From an uncultured Bacteroidota bacterium (GTDB lineage Bacteria; Bacteroidota; Bacteroidia; Flavobacteriales; Flavobacteriaceae): a stretch of DNA of 64,000 bases. The stretch is taken from contig CACKBZ010000002.1 of assembly GCA_902598525.1 (NCBI GenBank), forward strand, positions 124,001 through 188,000. The letters run 5' to 3'. Below the pieces are notes generated by a model. That model was given only the letters and a program-made list of their open reading frames with translations. It was not told the origin of the DNA and ran no database searches. Each line of letters opens with the position of its first letter. Within the stretch, counting starts at the first letter, position 1. The position numbers and the translations under genes are program-made. This document shows, piece after piece, positions 1 to 9,341 of the stretch.

Positions 1-1220
1 GCTTCGCTCCTTGTGAGCACCAATGAGTCTTTTGAAAAAACTTTTGCTGCGGCATTAACTCCTGACATCAATCCTTGTGCTGCAGCTTCTTCATAACCTG
101 TTGTTCCGTTAATTTGTCCAGCAAAAAATAAATTCTCTATAATTTTTGTTTCAAGTGTTAAGGTTAACTGAGTTGGGGGGAAGTAATCATACTCAATTGC
201 ATAACCTGGTCTGAAAAATTTTACATTTTCAAAACCTGGTATTTTTTTAATTGCTGAATATTGAACATCCTCAGGCATTGATGTAGAAAAACCGTTTACA
301 TATACCTCAACAGTATTAAGACCCTCAGGCTCAACAAAAATTTGATGACGATCTTTATCTGAAAACCTATGAATTTTATCTTCGATTGATGGACAGTATC
401 TTGGACCTGTGCTGTTAATTTTTCCGTTAAACATTGGCGATCTATCAAAAGAATCTGCCATAATATCGTGGACATCTGAATTTGTATAGGTTATATAACA
501 ACTCGTTTGATCTTCAAGAGGTTTAATCTCCTCAAGAAAACTAAATTTTGACGGCATTTCATCCCCTGGCTGTTCCTCCATTACGGAATAATCTAGAGAT
601 CGTCCATCTACTCTGGGTGGGGTACCTGTTTTCATCCTTCCTGAAACAAAACCATATGACTCAAGGTCAGATGTTATTCCTGAAGAAGACTTCTCTCCAA
701 CCCTTCCGCCTCCAAAGTTTTTTTCTCCAACATGGATTAATCCATTTAAAAAAGTACCGTTGGTTAAAATAACCGTTTTAGAAAAAATATTATTACCAAG
801 ACCTGTTTTAACCCCCTTAATTTTATTGTTTTCAACTATCAACCCAACTACCATGTCCTGATAAAAATCTAAATTAGGAGTCCTCTCTAGCATCTCCCTC
901 CATTTTAATGCAAATTGAGCTCTATCAGACTGAACTCTTGGGCTCCACATAGCTGGACCTTTGGATTTATTAAGCATCTTGAATTGAATCGCAGTTAAAT
1001 CAGAAACAACCCCACTATATCCTCCAAGTGCGTCAATTTCTCTCACAATCTGACCTTTGGCAATACCCCCCATAGCAGGATTACATGACATTTGGCCAAT
1101 GGTTTGAAGGTTCATTGTTACAAGAAGTGTCTTTGCTCCAAGATTTGCTGATGCGGCTGCAGCCTCTGCTCCCGCATGGCCACCCCCTACAACTATAACA
1201 TCATATTTAGATTCAAACAT
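1..1220 (-). CDS. mnmG: tRNA uridine-5-carboxymethylaminomethyl modification enzyme MnmG/GidA (partial, runs off the left edge)
   Basis: Minus-strand reading frame begins ATG at 1218-1220 and reads MFESKYDVIVVGGGHAGAEAAAASANLG..., the FAD-binding GxGxxG N-terminus typical of MnmG. Open to position 1, so it is absent from the ORF track. Confidence 0.93.
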   Translation of the reverse strand, partial: MFESKYDVIVVGGGHAGAEAAAASANLGAKTLLVTMNLQTIGQMSCNPAMGGIAKGQIVREIDALGGYSGVVSDLTAIQFKMLNKSKGPAMWSPRVQSDRAQFALKWREMLERTPNLDFYQDMVVGLIVENNKIKGVKTGLGNNIFSKTVILTNGTFLNGLIHVGEKNFGGGRVGEKSSSGITSDLESYGFVSGRMKTGTPPRVDGRSLDYSVMEEQPGDEMPSKFSFLEEIKPLEDQTSCYITYTNSDVHDIMADSFDRSPMFNGKINSTGPRYCPSIEDKIHRFSDKDRHQIFVEPEGLNTVEVYVNGFSTSMPEDVQYSAIKKIPGFENVKFFRPGYAIEYDYFPPTQLTLTLETKIIENLFFAGQINGTTGYEEAAAQGLMSGVNAAAKVFSKDSLVLTRSE

Positions 1221-1223
1221 AAT

Positions 1224-1646
1224 TTATGTTTCACGTGAAACAGCAAAGATAAACTCTTCTTCTTTTTTTCTCATTATTGCCTTCTCCTCAAGCGTATTAT
1301 CTTTATAACCCATGCAATGTAACAAACCATGGGAAAGAAGTCTAAAAGACTCATTTTCAATGCTTTGCATGTTTTCAGAGGCATTTTTGATCATCATTTC
1401 ACTTGAAATAAAAACCTCTGCAATTATTGTTTTTGATTCAGAGTAATCAAACGTAATTATATCGGTATCGGTGTCATGATTTAAAAAATCTTTATTTAGA
1501 GAGGACATCTTCTCTGAATCGACAAAATTATACTCAAGTCTGTCAATTTTAAAGCCCTCTTCTGTTGCAAAATCAATTAGCTTTTGTGATACACGCTTAG
1601 TGTCAAAAAGCTTATTTTTTGCTCCATTTATTTTAATATCATGCAT
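1224..1646 (-). CDS. ybeY: Endoribonuclease / rRNA maturation factor YbeY
   Basis: HGLLHCMGYKD zinc-binding H-x3-H motif, short protein; likely start at MHDIKING rather than the upstream Met of the ORF track. Confidence 0.9.
   Translation of the reverse strand: MHDIKINGAKNKLFDTKRVSQKLIDFATEEGFKIDRLEYNFVDSEKMSSLNKDFLNHDTDTDIITFDYSESKTIIAEVFISSEMMIKNASENMQSIENESFRLLSHGLLHCMGYKDNTLEEKAIMRKKEEEFIFAVSRET
1227..1242. promoter_or_regulatory. parS centromere site (ParB/Spo0J binding)
   Basis: TGTTTCACGTGAAACA is an exact 16-bp palindrome matching the canonical parS consensus TGTTNCACGTGAAACA. Confidence 0.9.
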
Positions 1647-1716
1647 AATTTGACAAATATAAATCAATTATAGGGTATAATTTCTAAAACGTTGAATATG
1701 GTGTTATATTTGAACT

Positions 1717-3165
1717 ATGAGAGAAAGAGCAAGGTTTGCGCCAAGTCCAACCGGCCCCTTACATATTGGAGGAGTAAGAACGGCTCTTTTTAATTATTTG
1801 ATAGCCAAAAAAAGCAAAGGCAAATTCATTTTAAGAATTGAAGACACTGACAGCAAGAGAACTGTCGATGGTGCTGAGAAACATATAATTGATTCTCTTG
1901 AATGGCTGGGCCTTCAGGTTGACGAAGGTCCTATTAGACAGAGTAACAGATCACAGCTTTATAAAAAACATGTAGACAAATTGTTAAAGCAAGGATATGC
2001 TTACTACGCATTTGACTCGCAAGAAGATCTAAATAGCGCTAGAGAGGCTGGGGGAATAGATTTTAAATACAATGTAAAAACAAGAATGAAGCTCAGTAAC
2101 TCTTTTACAGTGTCTGAAGAAGAAAGAAAAAAAAGAGTAGAAGAGGGTAGGTATGTGGTAAGGCTGGCTATTCCAGAAAATAAAAAAATATCTGCTTACG
2201 ATGAGATACGCGGAGAATTAAATTTTGATTCCAATGAACTAGAAGATAAAGTTATTCTTAAGTCTGATGGAATGCCAACCTATCATTTAGCAAATGTTGT
2301 TGACGATAATAATATGAAAATAACATCAGTGGTTAGAGGTGAAGAATGGCTCTCATCGCTTCCTGTTCATTATCTACTTTATGAGTTTTTTGGATGGAAG
2401 CCTCCTAAATTTTATCACCTCCCTTTAATTTTAAAAACTAGTGGAGCGGGGAAGCTTTCAAAAAGAGATGCAGACGAACAGGGGCACCCTATTTTTGCTG
2501 TTAAATGGGAAGACTCTGATGGATTTAAAGAACACGGTTTCATTCCTGAGGGTCTTAATAATTACCTGGCACTTCTGGGCTGGAGCAACAAAGAAGAAAA
2601 GGAGAAGTACACAATGGAAGAGCTGGTTAAGTCTTTTAATTATGAGGAAATAAACAAATCAGGAGCTCGTTTTGATTTTAAAAAAGCGCTATGGATTAAT
2701 CACCTGCACTTAAAAGATCTTGAATCTAAAAGAATATTAGATCTCTCTGAACAAACAAAAAAATTGTTGGTTGAAAGATATAGCGAGCCAGAAGCTATAG
2801 AGATTATTGAGTTAGTTAAAGAGAGATTAAACACCACCAAAGACATTGACAAAGAGCTTTCTGTTTTTATTAAGCAGCCTAAGGAAATTGATGTGTCAGC
2901 AATTGAAAAAATTAACAGAGAGGTAATCTTTAGTGTTTTAAATTTTTGTAAATTAAATAACGAGTTTATTAACAGTTCTTCGGAACTTAAAAATGAGCTT
3001 ATGAAGTTTGGAGCAGAAAACGATATTTCTTTTGGAAATATTATGAAAACGCTAAGACTTTCCTTGGTTGGGAGTCTTTCTGGACCTGATTTATTTAAGA
3101 TTATAGATTTTATTGGACCAGAGGAAACACTTCAAAGAATTGAAAACTTAATTAACAAAATTTAA
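1717..3165 (+). CDS. gltX: Glutamyl-tRNA synthetase
   Basis: RFAPSPTGPLHIGGVRTALFN class I signature and KLSKRD (KMSKS-like) motif. Confidence 0.96.
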   Translation: MRERARFAPSPTGPLHIGGVRTALFNYLIAKKSKGKFILRIEDTDSKRTVDGAEKHIIDSLEWLGLQVDEGPIRQSNRSQLYKKHVDKLLKQGYAYYAFDSQEDLNSAREAGGIDFKYNVKTRMKLSNSFTVSEEERKKRVEEGRYVVRLAIPENKKISAYDEIRGELNFDSNELEDKVILKSDGMPTYHLANVVDDNNMKITSVVRGEEWLSSLPVHYLLYEFFGWKPPKFYHLPLILKTSGAGKLSKRDADEQGHPIFAVKWEDSDGFKEHGFIPEGLNNYLALLGWSNKEEKEKYTMEELVKSFNYEEINKSGARFDFKKALWINHLHLKDLESKRILDLSEQTKKLLVERYSEPEAIEIIELVKERLNTTKDIDKELSVFIKQPKEIDVSAIEKINREVIFSVLNFCKLNNEFINSSSELKNELMKFGAENDISFGNIMKTLRLSLVGSLSGPDLFKIIDFIGPEETLQRIENLINKI

Positions 3166-3167
3166 CT

Positions 3168-4178
3168 ATGAGCATATTTACAACACCCTTGATAATATTA
3201 TTTCTTTTTTTCGTCCTTATCTCAACCGTCTTTATTGTAAGGCAACAATCGGCGGCAATCGTTGAGAGATTTGGTAAATTTCAATCTGTTAGAAAACCTG
3301 GAATTCAGGTTAAAATTCCTTTGGTTGATAGAATCGCTGGAAGACTAAGCTTGAAGGTTTTACAGCTTGATGTGGTTGTTGAAACGAAAACTAGTGATGA
3401 CGTGTTTGTTAAGCTTAAAGTTTCTGTTCAATATAGGGTGGTAGAATCAAAAGTTTTTGATGCCTTTTATAAACTAGACTTTCCACAAGACCAAATCACA
3501 TCATATGTGTTTGATTTAATTCGTTCACAGGTTCCAAAAATGAAGCTTGATGATGTTTTTTCAAAACAAGACGACATAGCTGTTGCTGTGAAACAATCAT
3601 TAGGAGACGCTATGGAAGAATATGGATACTTTATTGTTAAAGCACTTGTTACAGATATCGAACCGGACGCTGAGGTTAAAAGAGCAATGAACAGAATTAA
3701 TGCAGCTGATAGAGAAAAAACAGCTGCTCAATATGAAGGAGATGCTGCAAGAATTTTGATTGTAGAAAAGGCAAAAGCTGAAGCTGAAAGCAAAAGACTT
3801 CAGGGGCAAGGTATTGCAGACCAGAGAAGGGAAATAGCTAAAGGTATTGAGGACTCAGTTGGAACTTTAGGGTCGGTTGGGATAAACTCGCAAGAAGCTT
3901 CAGCATTAATAGTTGTTACACAACACTATGATACACTACAGTCAATTGGTGGGGAAACTAACTCTAATTTAATCCTTCTTCCTAATTCACCTCAAGCTGG
4001 AAGCACAATGCTAAATGATATGGTTGCTGCTTTTACAGCTAGTAGCAAAATTGGGGAGGCAATGCAAAAAGAAAACATAAAGTCTGCTAAGAATGATATG
4101 GGGGAAGTTAAGCAAGAACCCCCTCAGTTTGATGATCCTCCTGTAGACAATTTTGAAGGTGAGGATGAGCTAGTTTAA
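3168..4178 (+). CDS. SPFH/Band 7 (stomatin-like) membrane-anchored protein
   Basis: N-terminal TM followed by QQSAAIVERFGKF...PGIQVKIPLVDRI and an AAQYEGDAARILIVEKAKAEAESKRLQGQG coiled coil. Confidence 0.9.
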   Translation: MSIFTTPLIILFLFFVLISTVFIVRQQSAAIVERFGKFQSVRKPGIQVKIPLVDRIAGRLSLKVLQLDVVVETKTSDDVFVKLKVSVQYRVVESKVFDAFYKLDFPQDQITSYVFDLIRSQVPKMKLDDVFSKQDDIAVAVKQSLGDAMEEYGYFIVKALVTDIEPDAEVKRAMNRINAADREKTAAQYEGDAARILIVEKAKAEAESKRLQGQGIADQRREIAKGIEDSVGTLGSVGINSQEASALIVVTQHYDTLQSIGGETNSNLILLPNSPQAGSTMLNDMVAAFTASSKIGEAMQKENIKSAKNDMGEVKQEPPQFDDPPVDNFEGEDELV

Positions 4179-5831
4179 CTATTTCTTCCATCCATCTCTT
4201 AACCCTACTGTTTTGTTAAACTCTAGGGTTTTTTTATTGTTAGTTCTAACGAAATATCCTAATCTTTGAAACTGGAAGTGGTCTCCGTCTTTTGCACTAG
4301 CAAGATAAGGCTCTACTTTTGCGCTTTTTATTTCTAAGGAGTTTTCGTTAACCTCGCTTAAAAGATCTTGAGATTTTCCTGGCTCAGCAACCTTAAAAAG
4401 TCTATCGTAAATATTTATAGTTGCTTCCACAGCCGTTTCTGCAGAAACCCAATGAATGGTAGCCTTTACCTTTCTATTGCTCTCTTCTGTATTTGTTCCG
4501 CTTTTACTTTTTTCATCATACTCACACTCAACTTCCGTAATTTGACCTTTTTCGTTTTTGATGATGTTTTTTGCTTTAATTATATATGCATTTTTAAGCC
4601 TTACTTCCTCTCCAAGTGAAAGCCTAAAGAAACCTTCTTCTGGATTTTCTTGAAAATCTTCTCTTTCGATGTAAATGTTCTTTGAAAACAAAACCTCTCT
4701 TTTTCCTTGACCTGGCTTTTGGGGGTTTATATCAAAGTTTACGTTCTCCTCTTTATTTTCCTTGTAGTTTATAATTGAGATTTTTAAAGGGTCTAAAACA
4801 GCCATAGCTCTTGGCGCCTCCTCATTCAAGTGTGTCCTTACACAAAACTCTAATAAAGAAACGTCAATTACGTTTTCTCTTTTTGAAATTCCAACTGTTA
4901 AAGCAAATGATTTTAAAGATTCTGGGGTGTAGCCTCTGTTTCTTAAGCCAGAAATTGTTGGCATTCTTGGGTCATCCCAACCATCAACAACCCCCTCTTC
5001 TACAAGTTTTGCAAGGTTCCGTTTGCTTGTTATGGTATAAGACAGGTTAAGCCTTGAAAACTCTCTTTGTTTTGGTCTAATCCCCTCTAAAGGACTAATG
5101 GAGTCTAAAAACCAATCGTAGAGCTCGCGGTGTGGCTCAAATTCAAGAGTACATAATGAGTGTGATACCTGTTCTATGTAATCTGACTCTCCGTGTGTCC
5201 AATCATACATAGGGTATATCTTCCATCTGTCTCCTGTTCTATGGTGGTTTGAATCCATTACTCTATAAATAACCGGATCTCTCATTAACATGTTTGGTGA
5301 AGACATGTTAATTTTTGCTCTTAATACATGATCTCCTTGTTTGTGTTCTCCATTGTACATTTCTTTAAAGACCTTAAGACTTTCTTCTTTGTCCCTATCC
5401 CTATAGGGGCTTGCTTTTCCTTCTTTTGTTGGGGTCCCTTTTTGGTTTGCTATATCCTTAGATGATTGCGAGTCAATGTAAGCAAGATCTTTTTCTATAA
5501 GCACAAGCGCCCAATTATAAAGCTGTTCAAAATAATCAGAAGCATAGCACTCTTTATTCCACTTATACCCAAGCCAAAGAATATCATTTTTGATAGCATC
5601 AACATACTCTTTTGCCTCTTTTTCTGGGTTTGTATCATCAAACCTGAGGTTTACCGGGGCTCCGTATTTTTCTCCAAGATTAAAGTTTAAACAAATTGCT
5701 TTAAGATGGCCGATGTGAAGATAACCGTTTGGCTCTGGAGGAAACCTAAACCTTAGGTCGTCTTTTTTAAACCCCCTAGAAATATCTCCGTCTATAATTT
5801 GCTCTATAAAGTTTGGGCCTTTTTTCTTCAC
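4179..5831 (-). CDS. glnS: Glutaminyl-tRNA synthetase
   Basis: RFPPEPNGYLHIGHLKAICLNF signature, GlnRS-type C-terminal anticodon-binding region. Confidence 0.95.
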   Translation of the reverse strand: MKKKGPNFIEQIIDGDISRGFKKDDLRFRFPPEPNGYLHIGHLKAICLNFNLGEKYGAPVNLRFDDTNPEKEAKEYVDAIKNDILWLGYKWNKECYASDYFEQLYNWALVLIEKDLAYIDSQSSKDIANQKGTPTKEGKASPYRDRDKEESLKVFKEMYNGEHKQGDHVLRAKINMSSPNMLMRDPVIYRVMDSNHHRTGDRWKIYPMYDWTHGESDYIEQVSHSLCTLEFEPHRELYDWFLDSISPLEGIRPKQREFSRLNLSYTITSKRNLAKLVEEGVVDGWDDPRMPTISGLRNRGYTPESLKSFALTVGISKRENVIDVSLLEFCVRTHLNEEAPRAMAVLDPLKISIINYKENKEENVNFDINPQKPGQGKREVLFSKNIYIEREDFQENPEEGFFRLSLGEEVRLKNAYIIKAKNIIKNEKGQITEVECEYDEKSKSGTNTEESNRKVKATIHWVSAETAVEATINIYDRLFKVAEPGKSQDLLSEVNENSLEIKSAKVEPYLASAKDGDHFQFQRLGYFVRTNNKKTLEFNKTVGLRDGWKK

Positions 5832-5894
5832 TTTTTCAAAGATATTGAAAAGGTTGATAGATTGTTTGCTTGGTTTTATATCTTTGGAAATATT

Positions 5895-6245
5895 TTGTCA
5901 AAAATATCTGTAAATAACGCTTGGTTTTATTCTTACCACGGTTGTCTTAGTGAAGAAACGATTGTTGGCGGGGAGTACTTGGTTAATGCCTCAGTAGAGC
6001 TTGACACTTCGAAAGCAGAATCAAATGATAGTCTTGAAAACACAGTTGACTATGTTGGTGTTTACAACGCGATAAAGAAAGAAATGGACACTCCCTCCAA
6101 ATTATTAGAGGTTGTTATGGAAAGGATTATTTCTTCTATAAATAAGCTCGACAAAAACATTGTCTCTGTTGATGTGAGTATTAAAAAAGTCAACCCTCCT
6201 ATTGGTGGCTGTGTAGATTCTGTAGAATTAAGAAAAAAAGTTTAA
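5895..6245 (+). CDS. folB: Dihydroneopterin aldolase (predicted TTG start)
   Basis: SVNNAWFYSYHGCLSEE...GGEYLVNASVEL...NPPIGGCVDSVELRKKV. The N-terminal 32 residues of the ORF track are antisense to the glnS 5' end and non-homologous looking; an in-frame TTG at 5895 gives the expected length. Confidence 0.85.
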   Translation: MSKISVNNAWFYSYHGCLSEETIVGGEYLVNASVELDTSKAESNDSLENTVDYVGVYNAIKKEMDTPSKLLEVVMERIISSINKLDKNIVSVDVSIKKVNPPIGGCVDSVELRKKV

Positions 6246-6271
6246 TCTTTTTTCTATTTTTGCAGACTAAT

Positions 6272-6342
6272 GGCATTGTGGCCGAGTGGCTAGGCGGAGC
6301 TCTGCAAAAGCTTTTACAGCGGTTCGAATCCGCTCGATGCCT
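6272..6342 (+). tRNA. tRNA-Cys (anticodon GCA)
   Basis: GGCATTG/CGATGCC acceptor pairing, loop CTGCAAA on a GAGCT/AGCTT stem, GGTTCGAATCC T-loop. Confidence 0.93.
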
Positions 6343-8492
6343 CAAGTTAGTATTTGGAAGTCTAGTCTTCTTTTTACTTGATCGGCTTTTATCAACATTA
6401 CTCTTGTTTTGTCGCCAAGCTGATATTTCTTTCCTGTTTTCTCTCCTACAAACTGGTGATTTTTTTCATCATGAACATAGAAGTCGCCTGGTAGGTCTTT
6501 TGCTTTAACCAACCCCTCACATTTGTTCTCTACAACCTCAACAAACACCCCCCTTGCTGTTACTCCAGAAATAACTGATTCAAAAATTTTTCCTTCTTTA
6601 TCAAGCATATATTTAATCTGCATTAGTTTTACAGAGTCCCTCTCTGCTTTGGTGGCGAGTATTTCCATGTGGGTTGAATGATTACAAAGTGTTTCCAGTT
6701 CATCCGTGCTTATTTTATCATTTTTCAATTCTGCCTCTATGAGTCTATGAACCAGAACATCTGGATATCTTCTAATTGGCGAAGTGAAGTGTGTGTAGTT
6801 GTCGAACGCTAGACCATAATGGCCTATATTTTTTGTTGTGTACTCTGCCTTGCTCATGCTTCTTATCATTAGTGTGTCTATAAGGTTTTGTTCATTTTTT
6901 CCAAATGTGTTTTCTAAAAGTGTGTTTAGGGAATCATTCAGACTGTTCTTATTTAGTTCAAGATTATATCCCAGCCTTTTCACAACCGTTTGCAGGTTTT
7001 TTAGCTTTTCTTCATCTGGTTGATCGTGTACCCTATAAACAAACCTTTCTTTTCCTTTTTTCATTTTTTCTGCCACCCTCTTGTTTGCAAGAAGCATAAA
7101 CTCCTCTATTAATTTGTTTGCGCTTTTTGCTGTTTTAAATACTACTTCTTTGGGGTTGTTTTTTTCGTCTAGCTTAAATTTTATTTCCGACTTATCAAAA
7201 ATAATTGCTCCGTTATTTATTCTTTTTTTTCTTATTGTTTTTGCGACCTGGTTTAGTGTTGTTATCGCATCCACCAAGTTGTTTGTTACTTTTTTTTCTT
7301 TATTTAAAATTGTTTTTTCTTTTGGAATTATTCTCTCTTCGTTTTCAATAATGTGCTGAGCTTCTTCATAGGAAAGCCTGTAGTTAGATTCTGTTATTGT
7401 TTTACCAAACCACTCTTCTAATACCTGTCCATTTTTTTTCATTACAAAAACCGCTGAGAAAGTTAATTTTTCTTCATTTGGCCTAAGCGAGCAAAGGTTG
7501 TTTGAGAGTGTTTCTGGTAACATAGGAATAACTCTGTCAACCAAATAAACAGATGTAGCTCTTTTTTGTGCTTCTTCATCTATTATGCTTCCCGGGGCAA
7601 CATAATGCGAAACGTCTGCTATATGAACCCCTATCTCAAACCTGTCCTTGTCTATTTTTTTAAAAGATATTGCGTCATCATAGTCCTTTGCGTCAACTGG
7701 GTCTATGGTAAAGGTCATTTCCTTTCTCATATCTCTTCTTTTCTTTTCTTCTTCTTTTGATATTTTTTTATCTATTTTTTTTGCCTCTTTCTCTACTTCT
7801 TCTTCAAACTCTGGCGACAATCCATACTCATATAAAATAGAATAAGCATCTAATGAGTCGCTGTCAAACCCAAATGTTTTAACTATTTTTCCTTCTGGTG
7901 AGTTGTTTGATTTTTCCCATTTTTTTATTTCTACCGCTACTGTTTCTCCTGTTTTATAGTTTTTCATTTCCTCTTTTTCAATAAAAAAATCTGTATACAT
8001 TCTTGAATTTCTTGTGTTTACAAAGCCATAGTCTTTGTTTTTTTCAAATACTCCTACAAAAACCGTCTTGTTTCTTTTTAAAACATTTATAACTTTTCCT
8101 TCGTATCTGTTCTTATATTTCTTTTCTCCTACCAAAACTTCCACCTTATCTCCATGTAGCCCTTTGTTAAGGTGCCTGTTTTCTACCATTACATCATCAT
8201 CTAACTCTTCACAAATAACGTACCCTCTTCCTGTGCTTGTTATCTCTAAAACTCCTTCCGCAACTTCACCCAGAACCGCAGGTGCAACGAACTTTCCTCT
8301 CCCTACTTTAATTATTTTTTCTTTTTTTAAGAGGATGTTTAAAATTTTTATAATGTCATTTCTTCCTTTTGTATCATTAACTCCTAAAGAAAAGGCAATT
8401 TGTTTATAATTGAATTCTTTTAAATTAGGGGACGAAATAAGTGAAGATATTTTTCTTTCTAATCCTTTTAATTCTTTCTTCTTTTTACTCAT
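6342..8492 (-). CDS. rnr: Ribonuclease R (RNB family exoribonuclease)
   Basis: FTIDPVDAKDYDDAISF, HIADVSHYVAPGS, HYGLAFDNYTHFTSPIRRYPDVLVHRL and a C-terminal S1 domain. Confidence 0.95.
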   Translation of the reverse strand: MSKKKKELKGLERKISSLISSPNLKEFNYKQIAFSLGVNDTKGRNDIIKILNILLKKEKIIKVGRGKFVAPAVLGEVAEGVLEITSTGRGYVICEELDDDVMVENRHLNKGLHGDKVEVLVGEKKYKNRYEGKVINVLKRNKTVFVGVFEKNKDYGFVNTRNSRMYTDFFIEKEEMKNYKTGETVAVEIKKWEKSNNSPEGKIVKTFGFDSDSLDAYSILYEYGLSPEFEEEVEKEAKKIDKKISKEEEKKRRDMRKEMTFTIDPVDAKDYDDAISFKKIDKDRFEIGVHIADVSHYVAPGSIIDEEAQKRATSVYLVDRVIPMLPETLSNNLCSLRPNEEKLTFSAVFVMKKNGQVLEEWFGKTITESNYRLSYEEAQHIIENEERIIPKEKTILNKEKKVTNNLVDAITTLNQVAKTIRKKRINNGAIIFDKSEIKFKLDEKNNPKEVVFKTAKSANKLIEEFMLLANKRVAEKMKKGKERFVYRVHDQPDEEKLKNLQTVVKRLGYNLELNKNSLNDSLNTLLENTFGKNEQNLIDTLMIRSMSKAEYTTKNIGHYGLAFDNYTHFTSPIRRYPDVLVHRLIEAELKNDKISTDELETLCNHSTHMEILATKAERDSVKLMQIKYMLDKEGKIFESVISGVTARGVFVEVVENKCEGLVKAKDLPGDFYVHDEKNHQFVGEKTGKKYQLGDKTRVMLIKADQVKRRLDFQILT

Positions 8493-8906
8493 TATAAATT
8501 TTATTCAAATATACTTTTATTAAATCCTCTATTTTTTTATTATCAATAAACATTTAAACATAATTATTATAGATTTATTTAAAAATTTAATTATATATAT
8601 ATGGTGTGTTAAGTTCTTAATAAATGTTTGAGAGAAAAAAGCAATGAACAGAAATATAACAAAGTGAACAATTAATTAACAATCTAAACTATTGATAAAC
8701 ACAAATTAAAGTGAAAAATAAACAGACGTTAACATCTCAAACTAAAAACATATAGTTGAAAAAAAAATAAAAAAGAAACATTGAAGAATAGTTAAAAAAA
8801 AAATAAAAAAGTAAATAAATAAAAAAGAAAAATAGTTATCAAGAATAAGAAAGCAACTATTAACAACATATAAAAAAATAATAAAGGAATTATTAATTTA
8901 ATAAAT
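8493..8906. other. 414-bp very AT-rich intergenic region between divergent genes, with a long purine-rich (A/G) stretch on the + strand
   Basis: Direct reading; includes two copies of ATAGTT(G/A)AAAAAAAA(A)TAAAAAAG-like sequence near 8752 and 8798. Confidence 0.7.
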
Positions 8907-9341
8907 ATGAAAATTGCTATTGGGAACGATCACGCAGGGGTACAGGTTAAAGAAAAAATAAAAGATCATCTAACAAAAAAAGGTCACATTGTTATCAACA
9001 AAGGGTATGATGGAAAAGAAAGAGTAGACTATCCAGATTATATTCATCCAGTATCAAAAGAAGTAAAGGACGGAAAAGCAGACATAGGAGTTATAGTTTG
9101 TGGAAGCGGAAATGGAGCAGCAATGACAGCAAACAAACACAGGGGGATAAGAGCAGCAATATGTTGGAATGAAGAAATAGCGGCTCTATCTAAACAACAC
9201 AACAACGCAAACATAATAAGCATACCCTCAAGGTTTTTAGAGCATGACAAGATATTAAGCATAGTAGACGTTTTTATTAAAGAGGAGTTTGAAGGAGGAA
9301 GACACGAGAGAAGAATAAAAAAAATAGACGAAAATGATTGA
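8907..9341 (+). CDS. rpiB: Ribose-5-phosphate isomerase B
   Basis: MKIAIGNDHAGVQVKEKI, GIVCGSGNGAAMTANKHRGIRAA, NNANIISIPSRFL motifs of the RpiB/LacAB family. Confidence 0.95.
   Translation: MKIAIGNDHAGVQVKEKIKDHLTKKGHIVINKGYDGKERVDYPDYIHPVSKEVKDGKADIGVIVCGSGNGAAMTANKHRGIRAAICWNEEIAALSKQHNNANIISIPSRFLEHDKILSIVDVFIKEEFEGGRHERRIKKIDEND

Noticed and set aside
548-772. 74-aa + ORF at the left edge
   Set aside because: Lies antisense within mnmG, whose - frame is open through the whole region.
3600-3809. Minus-strand 69-aa ORF inside the SPFH gene, and the many other antisense ORFs of the track (for example 4368-4619, 7081-7359, 8035-8409, 9488-9766, 13938-14189, 46301-46564)
   Set aside because: They are fully antisense to well-supported genes and are low-complexity (F/S/L-rich) translations expected from A-rich coding strands; no family motifs seen.
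8493-8906. Chromosomal origin of replication
   Set aside because: AT-richness and the nearby parS are suggestive, but I could not find a cluster of TTATNCACA boxes, and gene orientation in the window shows no clear switch there. Kept only as an unexplained region.
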